DNA of 64,000 nt from assembly GCA_037013495.1 (NCBI GenBank), contig CM072807.1, positions 33,584,802-33,648,801 of the forward strand, given 5' to 3'. The position numbers and the translations under genes were made by a program. Under the pieces are notes generated by a model that made no database searches, was not told the origin of the DNA, and saw only the letters and a list, made by a program, of their open reading frames with translations. The DNA is from Hippophae tibetana. Lineage: Eukaryota; Streptophyta; Magnoliopsida; Rosales; Elaeagnaceae. Shown here piece by piece: positions 1 through 12,124 of the stretch. The stretch's first letter is position 1, and every line of letters begins with the position of its first letter.

Positions 1-1539
1 TTCTTATTCCTCTTAATTTTCGTTGTAATTTAGTTGTTGCTTTCAGAACTAAGCCCACTTTCCTAACTTCTTGAAGATCATACCTTGTAATTTGTGTAAT
101 ACTTCTTCTCCTTGCAAAGCCACTGGAGTATCTTCTTCTTCATTGTTACTTACACCTTTCTTTCGAGATCGAAACTTATGCCCTTTTGGCAAGAATCGAA
201 TATGTCTAGCAAAAGAAATCTTTTTTGAATGTAATAGATATTGAGCACAAGTTTTCTCACTATATACTAGATATGCATTGTAACCTTTGGTCACATGTCC
301 ACACAAATTTCCATAAGCCAGAAAATCATTTATTGTCCACAATACCACTACTTTAAGATTGTAGTACTCATTTTTGTATGAGTCATACACATCAATTCCT
401 TCATCCCAAATTTTCTTCAAGTCATCAATAAGAGGCTCCAAGTAGACATCAATGTCATTATCCGAATGTTTTGGTCCGGAAATTAACATGGAAAGCATTA
501 TAAACTTCATTTTCATGCATAACCAAGGAGGGAGGTTATATGTTATAATAATCACTGCCCAAAAATTTTATCTACTACTTAGATGGTTATGAGGGTTGAT
601 CCCATCAACAGAAATAGCAAGATGCAAATTCTTAGGCTTCGACCCAAAATCTAGCCATTTTTCATCTACTACCTTCCAACGCGAGGAATCTACTAGATGA
701 TGCAAAATACCATCCATGGATTTGTTATCTGCATGTCACGTCAACATCTTTGATGTCTCTTTACTTTTAAACATTCTCTTAAAATGAGGTATTGGTAGAA
801 AGTACCAAAGCACTTTAGTCGGCACTCCTTCTTTTACTTCATTACCATTTGATGTAGGCTTCCACCTTGAAGTACCACACTCTGGACATTGAGTAGCATT
901 TTCATATTGTTTCCTATAAGGATACAATCATTTAGACAAGCATGAATCTTTACATACTCAATACCAAACTTACTCAATGTTTTTTTTTACTTCATACGTA
1001 GAAGTAGGCAACTCATTTATATTTGGGAGCATTTCATGAGTTAACTTTAATATAGCAGTGAACCCGACATCAGAGAATCCATGTTTCACTTTAAGGTTGT
1101 ATAATTTCAATATTTTCGACAACTTGGTGAAATTTGTGCAACTGGGATAAAACGGTTTCTCTACATCTTCTAACAGCTTGTTAAATTCATCCTAATTTAT
1201 GTTGGGTTCATTTTCTATTGCATTTACCCTCTCAATGGGGGAATCCTCCATATCTATGGATTTGATCTGACGGTTTAGTGATGTGTTTGTTTCATCATCC
1301 TCTTGAATTAGGGGTTTTCCATGCATATACCAATTTGTATAAGTTCGAACAATCCCTTTACAAATAAGATGATCTCGGATATCATCAATATTATGAAATT
1401 ATATGTTTATGTAATCTTTGCAAGGATATCAAATAGGCTTATCATTTGTGGCATTTAACCAAGAAAAATTCAAAAATACTTTTACTCCTTCTAAATAATC
1501 TTATGAAAATCTTGGCTTATGCATCCAAGACTTATCCAT
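1..1539 (-). pseudogene. CACTA (En/Spm) TNP2-like transposase, degenerate and partial
   Basis: Remnant of a TNP2-type transposase, the protein that moves CACTA DNA transposons by cut and paste in the nucleus. Reading leftward from the ATG at 1539-1537, the start MDKSWMHKPRF matches the Transpos_assoc domain found at TNP2 N-termini. Later pieces carry the motif VLWYF followed by SKETSKMLTWH (about 927-720), then SVDGINPH, and the strongly TNP2-like block YNLPPWLCMK...ISGPK...DIDVYLEPLIDDLK at 555-49. The frame is broken by stops and shifts between these blocks, so no full protein is made. The element continues past the left edge, so its C-terminal half is missing here. The family assignment is sure; activity is very unlikely. 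Confidence 0.88.
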
Positions 1540-1740
1540 TCTAAATGACACAACACATGTATTGGGTTAAAAAAATAGAAGGAAAAAATACAAGTATACA
1601 CTTGAATTGAAAAGATTAAGGCAATCAAATAAAAGTTTTATGCCTCTCAATATGCTATCCTACTCTACTTTTTAAATAGGGTACTCTAGTCATAATTTAT
1701 ATTTCAATCATGAAACCTTATTTTTATTACGTCGAATATA

Positions 1741-1822
1741 TTTTTTAAAAATCATAAAATTAATATTTTTTAAAAATCATAAAATTAATATTTTTTAAAA
1801 ATCATAAAATTAATATTTTTAA
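1741..1822. repeat. 25-bp AT-rich tandem repeat, about 3.3 copies
   Basis: Units beginning TTTTTTAAAAATCATAAAAT start at 1741, 1766 and 1791 and are identical over most of their length; a fourth unit is partial. It lies in the leader of the left CACTA remnant. Confidence 0.9.
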
Positions 1823-1988
1823 AATTTATAATAATAAAAATAAAATACTAACTCATATATTTTCATATTCAAAATAAGAATGTTATTTTTATTATTATAA
1901 GTTTAAAATGTGTTATATTAAGTAAAATTTTAATATTTTTTTGATTGTCAAGAGTTAGTGATCTTAAGTAGTGAATGGAAATCACACG

Positions 1989-2015
1989 ATATATATATAT
2001 ATATATATATATATA
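1989..2015. repeat. (AT)n microsatellite
   Basis: An uninterrupted run of alternating A and T of about 27 bp. Confidence 0.95.
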
Positions 2016-2443
2016 TTGATTCAAATTAAAAAGAGAATAAACTCAACAAATGGCTTTAATGTAAAGACAAATAAGTATAGTGTCGACATGTATACATAGT
2101 TCCAAAATCTAAAATGAGTAACAATAGTTAGATCCTAAACCTCTATGTTACAACTCTGTTCTTATTCAATACAATGAAAAACAATGCAGAGGTAATTATC
2201 AAATAACAGGAGAAGAAAATAACATTGTCTAATCCTAAGAAATGACTCATTATACATTCATGATGTTCAATACGTGCACAAAATACCTTACCCTAAGAAA
2301 TTACAGTAAGAAATAAAGATTCATACATGAAATGCATAACCCTAATTAAACTATATTATGCACAGACCTAAATCTATTAATAATCAACAGATATATGAAT
2401 TGATATGGTAAAAAAAGGGTATCACACATACCTGGAGGTGGGT

Positions 2444-3099
2444 CGCAAGCAACGATAGTAAAAATGGTCGACAGAAAATATGCGAATAGGGAAAAAGGAA
2501 AAGAAAAAAAAGAGAGAAAAAAAGAAGAAAAGGGAAATGGAGCTAGTATAACTGTCGAGCGAGATACTGGTATCGGTCAAAAAATGAAAGAAAAATGAGT
2601 GAACTGCTGGACGAGGAGGATTTGTTGGGGGAGATAGTGAAATTTCATGAGGGACGGCGCTGCTCGGTGAGAGAAACGATACACGCGAGCTTAGGAGGCC
2701 ATAAATTTAGGAAAAAACTATAGCTGATGAGTGAGAAGGGGGATGTGAATTAATATTAATTAAAGAGCTCATATATATTATCGCGAGCAACAATAGTACA
2801 AATGGCCATCCGACGAGGTGCGAACAGGGGAAAAGGAAAAGGAAAAAAAAGAGAGAAAATAAAGAAGAAAGAGGAAAGGGAGCTACTATAACTGTCGAGC
2901 GATATACTAGTACCAGTCAAAAAAGGAAAGAAAAAATGAGCAAATTGCTAGACGAGGAGCAGTTGTTGGAGGAGATAGTGAAATTTCATGAGGCATTACT
3001 CTGTTCGATAAGAGGGATGATACACGCGAGCTCGGGAGGTTAGAAATTTAGGAAGCTGATAAGTGAGAGAAAGGATGTGAATTAATATTAATTAAAGAA

Positions 3100-3110
<11 letters not shown>
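2444..3110. repeat. 338-bp direct tandem duplication
   Basis: A segment beginning CGCAAGCAACGATAGTA at 2444 is repeated from 2782 (CGCGAGCAACAATAGTA). Both copies share a purine-rich A/G tract, the phrase TGTCGAGCGA, a GGAGATAGTGAAATTTCATG block, and the end GTGAATTAATATTAATTAAA. The copies differ by many substitutions and small indels, so the duplication is old. No coding frame survives in either copy. The purine tract would be a pyrimidine tract on the strand of the adjacent transposase. Confidence 0.9.

Positions 3111-3147
<37 letters not shown>
3101..3147. repeat. (AT)n microsatellite
   Basis: A run of alternating T and A of about 45 bp at the end of the second copy of the 338-bp duplication. 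Confidence 0.95.
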
Positions 3148-3149
<2 letters not shown>

Positions 3150-3589
3150 CATAGTGCACACGATGGAAATTAAAAAGAAAAAAAAGTGAAAAAAGAAAAG
3201 GAAAAAGAAGAATGAGAGAAAAAAAGAGTGATTTTTTTATATATGTATATATTATAAAAGAAATAAAATACATTAAATTAAATTAATAATAGAGAAAAAT
3301 AAAAAAAATTGTAAAATAATTTTTGTATTTCTTTTAAATAAATGATATACAGTATATTATTTTATTTCGATTTTAAAAATATTGAAAACACTATTATTTT
3401 AATTATAATCATAGTCATTTAATAATCATGGCTATATATATATATATTTAAATAACTTTTGTAATTCAACTTATAACCACGGTTACTGATAAAACTGAGT
3501 CGATATGTATACACTATAGCCTTGGTTTTTATTAAATCGTAGCCAAAACCCTATGGCCTTTGTTTTTTTAAAAAACTGAGGCTAAAATC

Positions 3590-3810
3590 TTGAGACCAAG
3601 ATTTAAAGTCGGTTTTGGTAAAAACTGACTTAAAATACTTAGATTGTAGCGTCGTTTGACGTGTAGAACCAACACTACACATATGATATAGCGTTGATCC
3701 TACGTGTCAACTGGCGCTATCCATGTGTGTAATGTCAGTTGACATGTAGAACTGACAAAATGTCCTATGTGTAGCGTCGGTTCTACACGTCAACTGACGA
3801 TACACACATG
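3590..3810. repeat. CACTA 5' subterminal repeat array
   Basis: Contains ATTTAAAGTCGGTTTTGG followed by several inverted and direct units of the forms TAGCGTCGGTTCTACACGTC and GTCAACTGRCGMTA. The same word set occurs near the right end of the nested CACTA at 18060-18370. In En/Spm elements such arrays are the binding sites of the TNPA-type accessory protein; that role here is inferred from the family. Confidence 0.7.
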
Positions 3811-4667
3811 GATATAATACAAAAATTATACACATTAATAATAACATATAATATACAAAAATAAATAAATAAATATGAATAATAAGTACGTAGGATTAAT
3901 AGAAATAATTACAAGCGTAAATGAAGTGACAAAATCAAAGAAATGAAAAACAAATGGTGTTTTGTAAGTGAGAAAATGGGTATAAATTTTTTGAGTATTT
4001 TCCTCAAAAATATAGGGGATCTAAAAGATAAGTTGGAGAGGAAGAAAACCCACTAAACGGTACTGGATTTGGTGGTCATAGGTGGTCGGAAAATGAGAAA
4101 GAGTGGAAGATGAGTGGAGGAGGTTTTGGGTTTTTAAGAGTTATGCAACTAGCGTTGGAATATTGTTTCAGTCTAATGGGGAGAAAGAAGAGATCGAAAA
4201 TGAAAAGTTATTATTTTTATTATGTAGGTTTTGTATAAATTTTCGTAATGAAATAAATTTATATATTTATGACTGTGATTTAAGGTTTGTTTTTAATTTA
4301 TTTATTTTTGTTAATATGAAATGGGAAAGACATGATTCAACAATATGATGCTCATTAAAAATTTAGATTTGAAGTAGTGTACTTATTTAAAAACATATTA
4401 ATCATCACAAAATTGTTATATAAATTTTGTTTTATATATCTTAAATTTGAAATCAACTCAAATGATGTGGCATATTATTATTAGTAATTACAATCAATCT
4501 TATATAATTATATTTATGTGTATATATTTGTTATGTTTGATTTTTATGTATTTATTTTTATATAATGTTTTGATAGATATTCTAATAATTAAGGAATTCA
4601 TATATAAGAATATCTAAAATATATTGGTTGGATACATATTTAATATGCTTAATGTCATTAATAGAAA
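3811..4667. other. Leader between CACTA subterminal repeats and TNP2
   Basis: AT-rich, without a supported coding frame. Bases 3975-4140 match 17842-18030 of the nested CACTA on the same strand, although the two transposases read in opposite directions (see findings). The plus frame at 4103-4348 is not recognised as a protein and has low-complexity composition. Confidence 0.5.
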
Positions 4668-4835
4668 ATGGAAAAATCTTGGATGTCAAAGTGTAGAATT
4701 GAGCAGGACTATATTTCTAGAGTTAAAAGTTTCTTGGAATTTGTTTATAGAAATATTAATAATGAAATTAGTATGATTTGATACCCATGTGTTAAATGTA
4801 AAAATGAGAGATTTCGTGATGTTGACGAGGTTAAG
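4668..4835 (+). pseudogene. TNP2 transposase N-terminal segment (outer CACTA)
   Basis: Begins ATG with MEKSWMSKCRIEQDY and continues through the cysteine-rich CVKCKNERF motif of the Transpos_assoc domain, ending at ...DVDEVK. An in-frame TGA sits where the better-preserved nested copy (17227-16901) has a sense codon. The reading frame is cut at the target site of a solo LTR and resumes at 8574 with YHLIRNGIL, the exact continuation seen in the nested CACTA copy. This split shows that the LTR landed inside an existing transposase exon. Confidence 0.88.
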
Positions 4836-7800
4836 TGATGTATAAATCACAAGACCGACATTATAAATACGGTCTTGCGAAAATACCCTTTTGTGCTTTT
4901 ATTATTTGTAAAACTCTCGTAAGTGCATAAATCATTTTATAGAAAATAGTAAGTATACTCCCAAGGTCGATCTAAGAAAGGAATATATATGGTTTTTAAT
5001 TTATTATTCAAAATTTTAAAAACAAAATTAAATCCTAAACATCATTTCATGATATTTTGGTTTGTTTGTTTCCCAATCTAATAATATAAAAATAAACATA
5101 AACATAGATATAGATTCAATAATCTATAATGCAAATATTTATCATTTTATAACTGTGGAGTATTTAATGATATAATAATTAAGTTAATTATGCTTGCTCA
5201 TATTATTTAGGTTATTAAATATATAAATTGATATTTTTTGATTTTTTCTTTTTGATATGAAAGTGTTCTTAAGTGGGGCCTAAATTATTTTATTTAATAT
5301 TAACTAACTAATATTCTTAGGCGATGCCTATTAATTAATTAAATATTAAATTTAAGCTTTATTTCTAAGAAAATAGCAAACCATCTAATTACAACTTTAG
5401 GGGGAGTCAAATAATTAGACTTTATTCAAGATGTCCAAATTAAACCTAAGAATTTAACTTTCCAAGTACTAACTTTCATGTTTTAAAACCATTATTGAAA
5501 ATATGTCGTCAATACATTTTTGAATAATAATTCTTAAAAAAATTAAAATAGAGTTTCACTCTAACTACCGGATGATTATACTAACAAATAAAAGAGCATT
5601 ACTCTAAATCAGACTGAATGATTAAATCTTAAAATCTAATTTTTAAATTTAAGTTTGTAATGAAAAATAATGTATTTCTCTCTAACATCCTTAATATAAA
5701 ATCTTGTATAAAAACAAAATCAATTTATTTTATGAAAATGTTTTACCTTGCAAGCATAACAACGTTATAATTATATCATATTTACAAACAGTCAGCAATG
5801 TTAAATTTAATCACAGATAAATTAAATATAGCATATAAGAATAAAACATAAAAAAAAATAACTGTGAAGAATCCATTAAAATAATACCTTAAAAGAATCA
5901 TTATTACAGTTTAATATTAATTTTGTTGCTGGAAAACCTCCAAACGAATTTACAAATCTGTTTATTAAATCAAAAACTAAAAATTTATAAAAACATAACT
6001 AGTTTCTCTCAAAAAGAGAAGAACTTTAAAAATAAAAACTAAAAGAAATAAAACTTTCTAGAGAGAGAAAGAGCTCAGAAAATTGTGTGTTTTGGAATGG
6101 GAAAGAGTGTCCTTTTATAGATGAGGGAAAGGCCAAAAAAGGGGGGAAATACTTTCAAAATTTGAATTTGGACAAGTTTAGACAGGTTGGCGCGCGTATG
6201 GGGTGCAAAAATCTCACCAGATGATGAGCGAAAACTGGTATCGCCTATTCTTGCCAATACTTTGGTTTTAATATTTATAAAACTCTCGCAAGTGCACGAA
6301 TCATTTCGTAGAAAATGATAAGTATACTCCCAAGGTCGATCTAAGGAATGTATGTGGTTTTTAATTTATTATTCAAACTTTTAAAAACGAAATTAAATCC
6401 TAAACATCCTGTCACGATAGTTTGGTTTTTGTGTTCCTAATCTAATAAAAATAAACATATATACAGATTAATAAATATATTCTAATAACATAAAAATAAA
6501 TATAAATACAGATTCAATAAATATTTATCTAAAAATAAACATATATACAGATTCAATAAATATTCATGCAAATTTTATCATTTATATTAGCGGAGTATTT
6601 ATGGATATAATAACTAAATTAATTATGCTTGCTCATATTATCTAGGTTATTAAAGATATAAATTGATATTTTATTGATTCTCTCTTTTTTATATAAATAC
6701 CACCTTTGGGGGGGTTAGATATTCTTTGTTAACTAACCAAATCAATTAACACCTATGGGTGGGGTTGATAACTAATATGCTTAATTAAATTAATTCCTTT
6801 TTCTAAGAGATTGAAAATGAACCATTTAAATGCCACCTTTGGTGGGGTTAGACAGTTTAAACTTTATTCAAGGTGTCCAAATTAAACATAAGAATTTAAT
6901 TATCCGAGTACTAACTTTCAAGTTTTAAAACCACTATTGCAAACATGTTGTCAATACATTTTCACATAATAATTCTTATAAAAACTTTTGAAATAGAGCT
7001 TCACTCTAACTACCGGGCGATTGTACCAACAAATAAAAGAGCACTACTCTAAATCAGACCGGATAATTAAACCTTAAAATCTAATTTTCAGGTTTAAGTT
7101 TGTAATGAAAAATAATATATTTCTCTCTAACATTCTTAATATAAACTCTTGAATAAAAACAAAATCAATTCATTTTAGAGATTTTTACCTATTTAATATT
7201 TCGCAAGCATAACAACGTCATTATTACATCATGTTTACTAAACAGCCAGCATAGTTAAATTTAACCACAGACAAATTAAATATAACATGTAAGAATAAAG
7301 CATAAAATTAACTGTAAAGAAAATAAAATCCTTACAGAACTTCGACGCTATTCCCGTAGCTGGAAAACCTCCAAGCGGAATTTGCACTCCCATTTATTGA
7401 ATCAAAAAGCTAAATTATTACAAAAACATTACAAGTTCCTCTAAAAAAGAGAAGAACTCTACAACTAAGAGAATTGAACTAAAAACTAAGAGAAAAACTA
7501 AGAAAAGCTTAGAAACTAAGAAAGAAACTAAGAAAATCTCAAAAACTAAGAAATGAGAGAAAGAAAGAAGAGAGAAGTGTGGTTTGAAGTGAAGGGAAGA
7601 GGGGTATTTATAGGTGAGGATGGAGAGAGAAAATGAGTAAAAAAATGTTAAAAAAATGAAAAAAATGAAAAAACGTGTAATGGAAATGCTGAGGTCATTA
7701 ATGACATCAGCATGACGTCATGGGGGCGGCTGCACGTGAAAAATGGGGCGAAAAGGCATTGGTGTGCGCGGAGGGGGGCTGCTGGGCGCTGCGCGCAGCT

Positions 7801-8568
7801 CGACGCGCGTGAACAGTGCCCATGCGCTGGGGCGCGCGCGGCATGGGGCGCGCGGGCTGGGGCGCTGGGCTGCGCGCGCGGCTGGGCAGCGGGGCGCGAT
7901 TTCCGCCTTTTTGACATTTTTGACCCATTTTGTCCAATTTTTCCATGTTTGTTGACCTTTTCCCACTTATTTATTAATATATTTGTGATGTATTGCTTCA
8001 AGTATTCCTCTTTGAGTCTTTAAATTGCGTTTTTAAGCCAAAATACCTGAAAAACAATAAAAATACCTGTGATTCCGAAAAAGACAAATTTATATAAATA
8101 TATGATAAAACATATAAATATATATATTTTTAATCAATTAATGTACATAAAATCATGGTTATTTTAGTGTTTTTTGAGTACTCATCACCAGACGGGTAGT
8201 TGGTGTGGTAGAAAAGCGACTGTGTGCACGGGACATGGCGGGGAGTGTGTAGGCACACTCGAGACTCGGGGTGGATGGGCGCACTACCCGTCTGAGTTTG
8301 GCATTTTTGACCTTTTTGTCCAATTTTTGTATCTTTTTGACTTTTATTCATTTATTTTCTCAATATATTTGGGATATATTGCCTCCAGTATTTTCGAGTC
8401 TTTAATTTATTTTTGAACTAAAATACCTTAAAAACAATAAAAAATACCAGTGATTCCGAAAAGACAAATTTATATAAAAATATGATAAAATCATACAAAT
8501 ATAAATCTATTTAGTCAATTAAATTACATTACATTATGTTAATTTTAGTGATTTTTAAGCACTCATCA
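4836..8568 (-). mobile_element. Solo LTR of Athila-like family, oldest copy, itself interrupted
   Basis: Starts TGATGTATAAATC and ends GCACTCATCA, inside a TNP2 exon, with a near-perfect 5-bp target duplication (TTAAG at 4831-4835, TCAAG at 8569-8573). Without the second LTR nested at 6222-8187 it measures about 1.76 kb. It shares with its sister copies the blocks CTCCCAAGGTCGATCTAAG, the GATCAGTCCGG-like region, a TATA box on the minus strand near 6111-6122 (CTATAAAAGG), and a GC-rich block that now flanks the nested LTR. Its sequence is the most diverged of the family, which fits the oldest insertion. No internal retrotransposon sequence remains, so it probably formed by recombination between two LTRs. 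Confidence 0.85.
6222..8187 (-). mobile_element. Solo LTR of Athila-like family nested in another copy
   Basis: Bounded by TGATGAGCG and GTACTCATCA and flanked by a perfect 5-bp duplication CCAGA (6217-6221 and 8188-8192). The 1966-bp unit matches the other family copies along its whole length. On the minus strand it has TGACGTCA (7713-7720), a CACGTG G-box (7733-7738), a TATA box CCTATAAATACCC (7602-7614), and a hairpin (7435-7457). The bases between about 7735 and 7905 are exceptionally rich in GCGC. It inserted into an older LTR of its own family. Confidence 0.92.
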
Positions 8569-8573
8569 TCAAG

Positions 8574-10415
8574 TATCACCTTATCCGTAATGGTATTCTT
8601 CTGGGTTATAAATGTTGGTATTATCATGGAGAAAATATTGATAATACTCATAGGGAAGAGATAAATAAGAATGTGAGTGGATTATAAACATCTTGTCATA
8701 ATGTACATACAGAAAATATGTTTCATGGTATTGAAGATGAATTACATGAGGATGATCCCGAAACCCTTAAAAAACTTCTAGAATATTCCGAAAAATCGTT
8801 GTATCCAAAATGTGAGAAATACACTAAAATTTTGGGATTGGTTCATTTGTACAATGTGATGGCAAAAAATGGTTTTTTTTGACAAGGGATTCATAGAATT
8901 ACTAAATGTACTAATAGATATGTTTCCTAAGGGTATTGAATTGCCATCTTCAATGTATGAAGTGAAGAAATCTCTTAGTTGATTTGGAATGGAATATCAT
9001 AAGATTCGTGTTCTTCAAATGATTGCATTCTTTATAGAAAAGAATATGAGACATGAGATGATTGTCCAATGTGTAAAGAATCGAGATGGAAGCATGCTAC
9101 AAATGAAACAATACCTAAGAAAGGTGTGCCCGCAATGGTTCTTTGGTACTTTCCTCTGATTCCTTGCTTTCAAAGGTTATTCAAAAGTAAAGAGACATCA
9201 AATATGTTGACTTGGCATTCAGATAATCGATCTAATTATAGGGTACTATATCATCCTTGTGATTCTCCAAATTGGAAAGTAGTACATAATTTATCCCCTC
9301 AATTTGCATTTGATCTGTGCAATCATCTTCTTTCCATTGCTGCTAATGGAATTAATTCACATAGTTCCCTTAGTAGTAGATATAGCTATTGGCTAGTAAT
9401 TATGGTAACATACAACCTTCCTCCTTGGTTGTGTATGAAATAAACATTCATGATGTTAACATTATTGATCTCAGGATCAAAATAACTCGGTATTGATATT
9501 GATTTATATTTGTAGCCTCTGATAGATGATTTAAATACGTTGTGGAATGATGGTGTAAATGTTTACGATGCACATAAAGAAGAACACTTTAACATGAGAG
9601 GGTTATTTTATGGACAATTAATGATTTTCCTGCCTATGGAGACTTATCAGGACATGCAACAAAAGGTTATATGAGATGCCATATATGTAGTGATGCACTT
9701 CTGCTATCTTGTTCACAGACAAAAGATATCTTATAGAAGACATAAAAGATTTTTTCCATATGGACACAAGTTTAGATACCAAAAGAAACCGTTCGATGGT
9801 GAAGAAGATCATGATCCTGCACCTGACCTTTACGAGGTGTTGAGATATTAAGACAATTTAATGGTATAACATTTAAACGATATGTAAAGATGAAAAAAAA
9901 TAATACTCACTAATGGAGGGAAACGGAAGAGGTCAACTAATAAAAAAGGTAAAAATGAAATGTTATTGAATCATTAGATCATGGTTGTTGGAATAAAAAA
10001 CAATATTTTGGGAATTACCTTATTGGAAAGATCTACACATTTGTCACATCTTAGATGTCATGCACATTGAGAAAAATGTATGTGAGAGCTTGATTGGTAT
10101 ATTACTTAATATACCAAGAAAAACGAAGGATGGAATTAACGCAAGATTGGATTTAAAGAAACTAGGCATACGACCTGAACTGGCACCAAGGGTGGAAAAT
10201 GATAAGAATCAAACATACTTGCCACCAGCATCATATATAATGTCAATAAAAGAGAAGGATGTGTTTTGTAAATGTTTGGCAGGTGTGAAAGTTCCTGATG
10301 GTTACTCATCCAACTTAAGAAATTGTATGTCTATCACCGATAATAAAATTTATGGATTGAAATCACATGACTGTCATATCTTAATGCAACAACTATTACC
10401 AATTTCTATTTGATC
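8574..10415 (+). pseudogene. TNP2 transposase core (outer CACTA), degenerate
   Basis: Continues the exon cut at 4835. Recognisable blocks in order are YHLIRNGIL, NMFHGIEDELHEDDPET, LYPKCEKYTK, RWKHATNET..KKGVPAMVLWYFPLIP (9069 on), SKETSNMLTWHSDNR, YNLPPWLCMK (about 9410-9440), PLIDDLNTLWNDGVNVYDAH, and the diagnostic DVMHIEKNVCESLIGILLNI at 10054-10120, followed by LRNCMS...KSHDCHILMQQLLPI. This order is that of the Transposase_21 (TNP2) family, whose members catalyse excision and integration of CACTA elements. Several stops and frameshifts (for example after NGFF near 8880 and in the block near 9444) make it non-functional. Confidence 0.9.
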
Positions 10416-10954
10416 AATTCTTCCAAAAACAATTTGAATATTAATAATTTGTCTTTTTTGATTCCTCAATACAATATGCAAGAAATCTATATCAATTGGC
10501 GAGTTAAACTCTTTACAGAAAGATGTTGTAGAGAATTTGTGTCTAATTGAAAAATATTTTCCTTCTTCTTTCTTCGATATAATGATTCACTTGTGTGTTC
10601 ATTTAGTTCGAGAGGTTCAATTTTGTGGTCCTACTTACTTAAGGTGGATGTATCCTTTTGAGAGATACATGCAAGTTATTAAAGGATTTGTAAATAATAG
10701 AAATTGACCTGAAGGATTCATGGTGGAATGTTACATTGTTGAAGAGGCCATTGAGTTTTGTTATGAATAATTTAGTGGTTGCACTAAAATTGGAAATCCT
10801 ACGCACAAGTTGTTCTTAGAACATCACATGATCCAAGTAGGTAAACCTATGCTTGGTAGAAGTAAGAAATTGTTTATTGATCGTAGTCGATGGGAAAAAG
10901 CACACAGAACCATTTTGGTAAATAATAAGGAGGCAAAACCGTACATAGAGTAAG
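10416..10954 (+). pseudogene. DUF4218-like C-terminal part of the CACTA transposase
   Basis: Encodes FFDIMIHLCVHLVREVQFCG, YLRWMYPFERYMQVIKGFV, a broken NRN.PEGFMVECY stretch, and the ending HHMIQVGKPMLGRSKK. In plant CACTA proteins this DUF4218 region follows the TNP2 domain; its biochemical role is unknown. In-frame stops occur (for example after NNRN and inside CYE.FSG). The segment ends at a good splice donor, GTAAGT at 10950-10955, so an intron originally followed. Confidence 0.82.
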
Positions 10955-11362
10955 TGATGACATGTTCATCCTTTTCATTTAAAATAAAATTATTTTCTAT
11001 TTAACTATTAATGATATCTAATTGATATATCTTTAATAACATTACACAATGCATATAAACTTACTGAAGATCGATCCTCGTTATAAAAAAAAGGGGGAGA
11101 AAACGATTGTATGATGAATATAAGCGAGAGATTATTAATTGGTTTCACAACGATGTAAGTGTCACATACAAGAATTCATTAGTACTTCTATGCAATGTTT
11201 TAAAACATTGTTTTAAAAACATTTCATGTTTTTGTATGCATAGATTTGAGTTGAACTCAACTAACCCAATTATAAAATAACAGAAAGTTTAGAATGACTT
11301 GCACATTGTCCAAAATTCGATGTCAAATTATATTCTATTTTCACAATTAAGGATCGAGGTTT

Positions 11363-11760
11363 ATGACTCAAGAAAGGGACAAATTCCAAGTAAATCAAAA
11401 TAGTGGTATGAAGATGGTTGCACAAACTATGCAATTTTCCAATTCAAAAGATGGTAATCCTATACTTTCTAATAGAACATATTATGGTATAATTCAAGAA
11501 ATTTGGGAACTCAATTATGAGGTCTTCCATGAAATAGTATCCTTGTGTGATTGGGTCGGAAATGTTATCAATATTGGATTTAAAATAGACGATTTTGGAT
11601 TTACCCTTGTAAATTTATCCAAGATAAGTCATACTAATGATCCTTTCACGTTAGCACTTCATGCAAAACAAGTATTTTACATGAGCAATTAAATTGACAC
11701 AAGATGGTCTATTGTGTTAACACCTCCACAAAAAGAGTTCTACCATTATGATGCTTTAGA
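11363..11760 (+). pseudogene. DUF4216-like segment of the CACTA transposase
   Basis: The frame includes RTYYGIIQEIWELNYEVFHE, CDWVGNVINIGFKIDDFGF, and DPFTLALHAKQVFYMSN, then a stop and the continuation DTRWSIVLTPPQKEF. This is the pattern of DUF4216, which lies next to DUF4218 in plant CACTA transposases. It is separated from the DUF4218-like block by about 400 bp of AT-rich DNA that looks intronic. Function unknown; assignment rests on pattern recognition. Confidence 0.75.
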
Positions 11761-11938
11761 ATATGATGATGATTCTTCATCATGGACTCGAAGTGATGGT
11801 GAAGGAATATATATATACGATTAACAACCTAATTGAACATAATATATGTTCTATATTATTCTATTAACTCTTGCATGTTTATACATTTGGAATTAAAATT
11901 GTCAATTAATTTCTATTTTATCATTGATTGCAAATTTT

Positions 11939-12124
11939 TCATGGATCCTTGGGTACCAGAGATTGTAGATCCAAATGATCCATTTAGGCATTTGAAAATA
12001 AGAGGGTTGGGTGAATATACTTGATGCTCCATTTAACCTAGATGATAGAGTACACATTCTATTTGATGCTACTGATAATCCATTAGAGGAAAATGGCCAA
12101 CAATTGAAATCCTCTATTGGTAGA
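11939..12124 (+). pseudogene. Start of the second CACTA reading frame
   Basis: Opens with MDPWVPEIVDPNDPFRHLKIRGLGEYT and runs, with a frame change, to the target site of a solo LTR, after which the reading resumes at 14031. In CACTA elements the region after TNP2 encodes a second protein. This part is not recognised beyond its position. Confidence 0.5.

Larger units (their letters stand above)
1540..3511. other. Non-coding leader region of the left CACTA remnant
   Basis: No coding region is supported in this stretch. It lies upstream of the minus-strand TNP2 remnant and contains a 25-bp tandem repeat, a 338-bp tandem duplication and several AT microsatellites, which are listed separately. 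The 5' terminal inverted repeat of this left element was not identified with confidence. Confidence 0.6.

Noticed and set aside
3148..3157. AAGCATAGTG as a possible CACTA terminus of the left element
   Set aside because: It adjoins an (AT)n microsatellite, has no subterminal repeats of the expected kind, and has no partner within the window.
7648..8023. Several overlapping open frames on both strands, rich in Arg, Ala and Pro
   Set aside because: They come from the GC-rich block of a solo LTR. Similar frames appear in sister copies at the same place with unrelated protein sequence.
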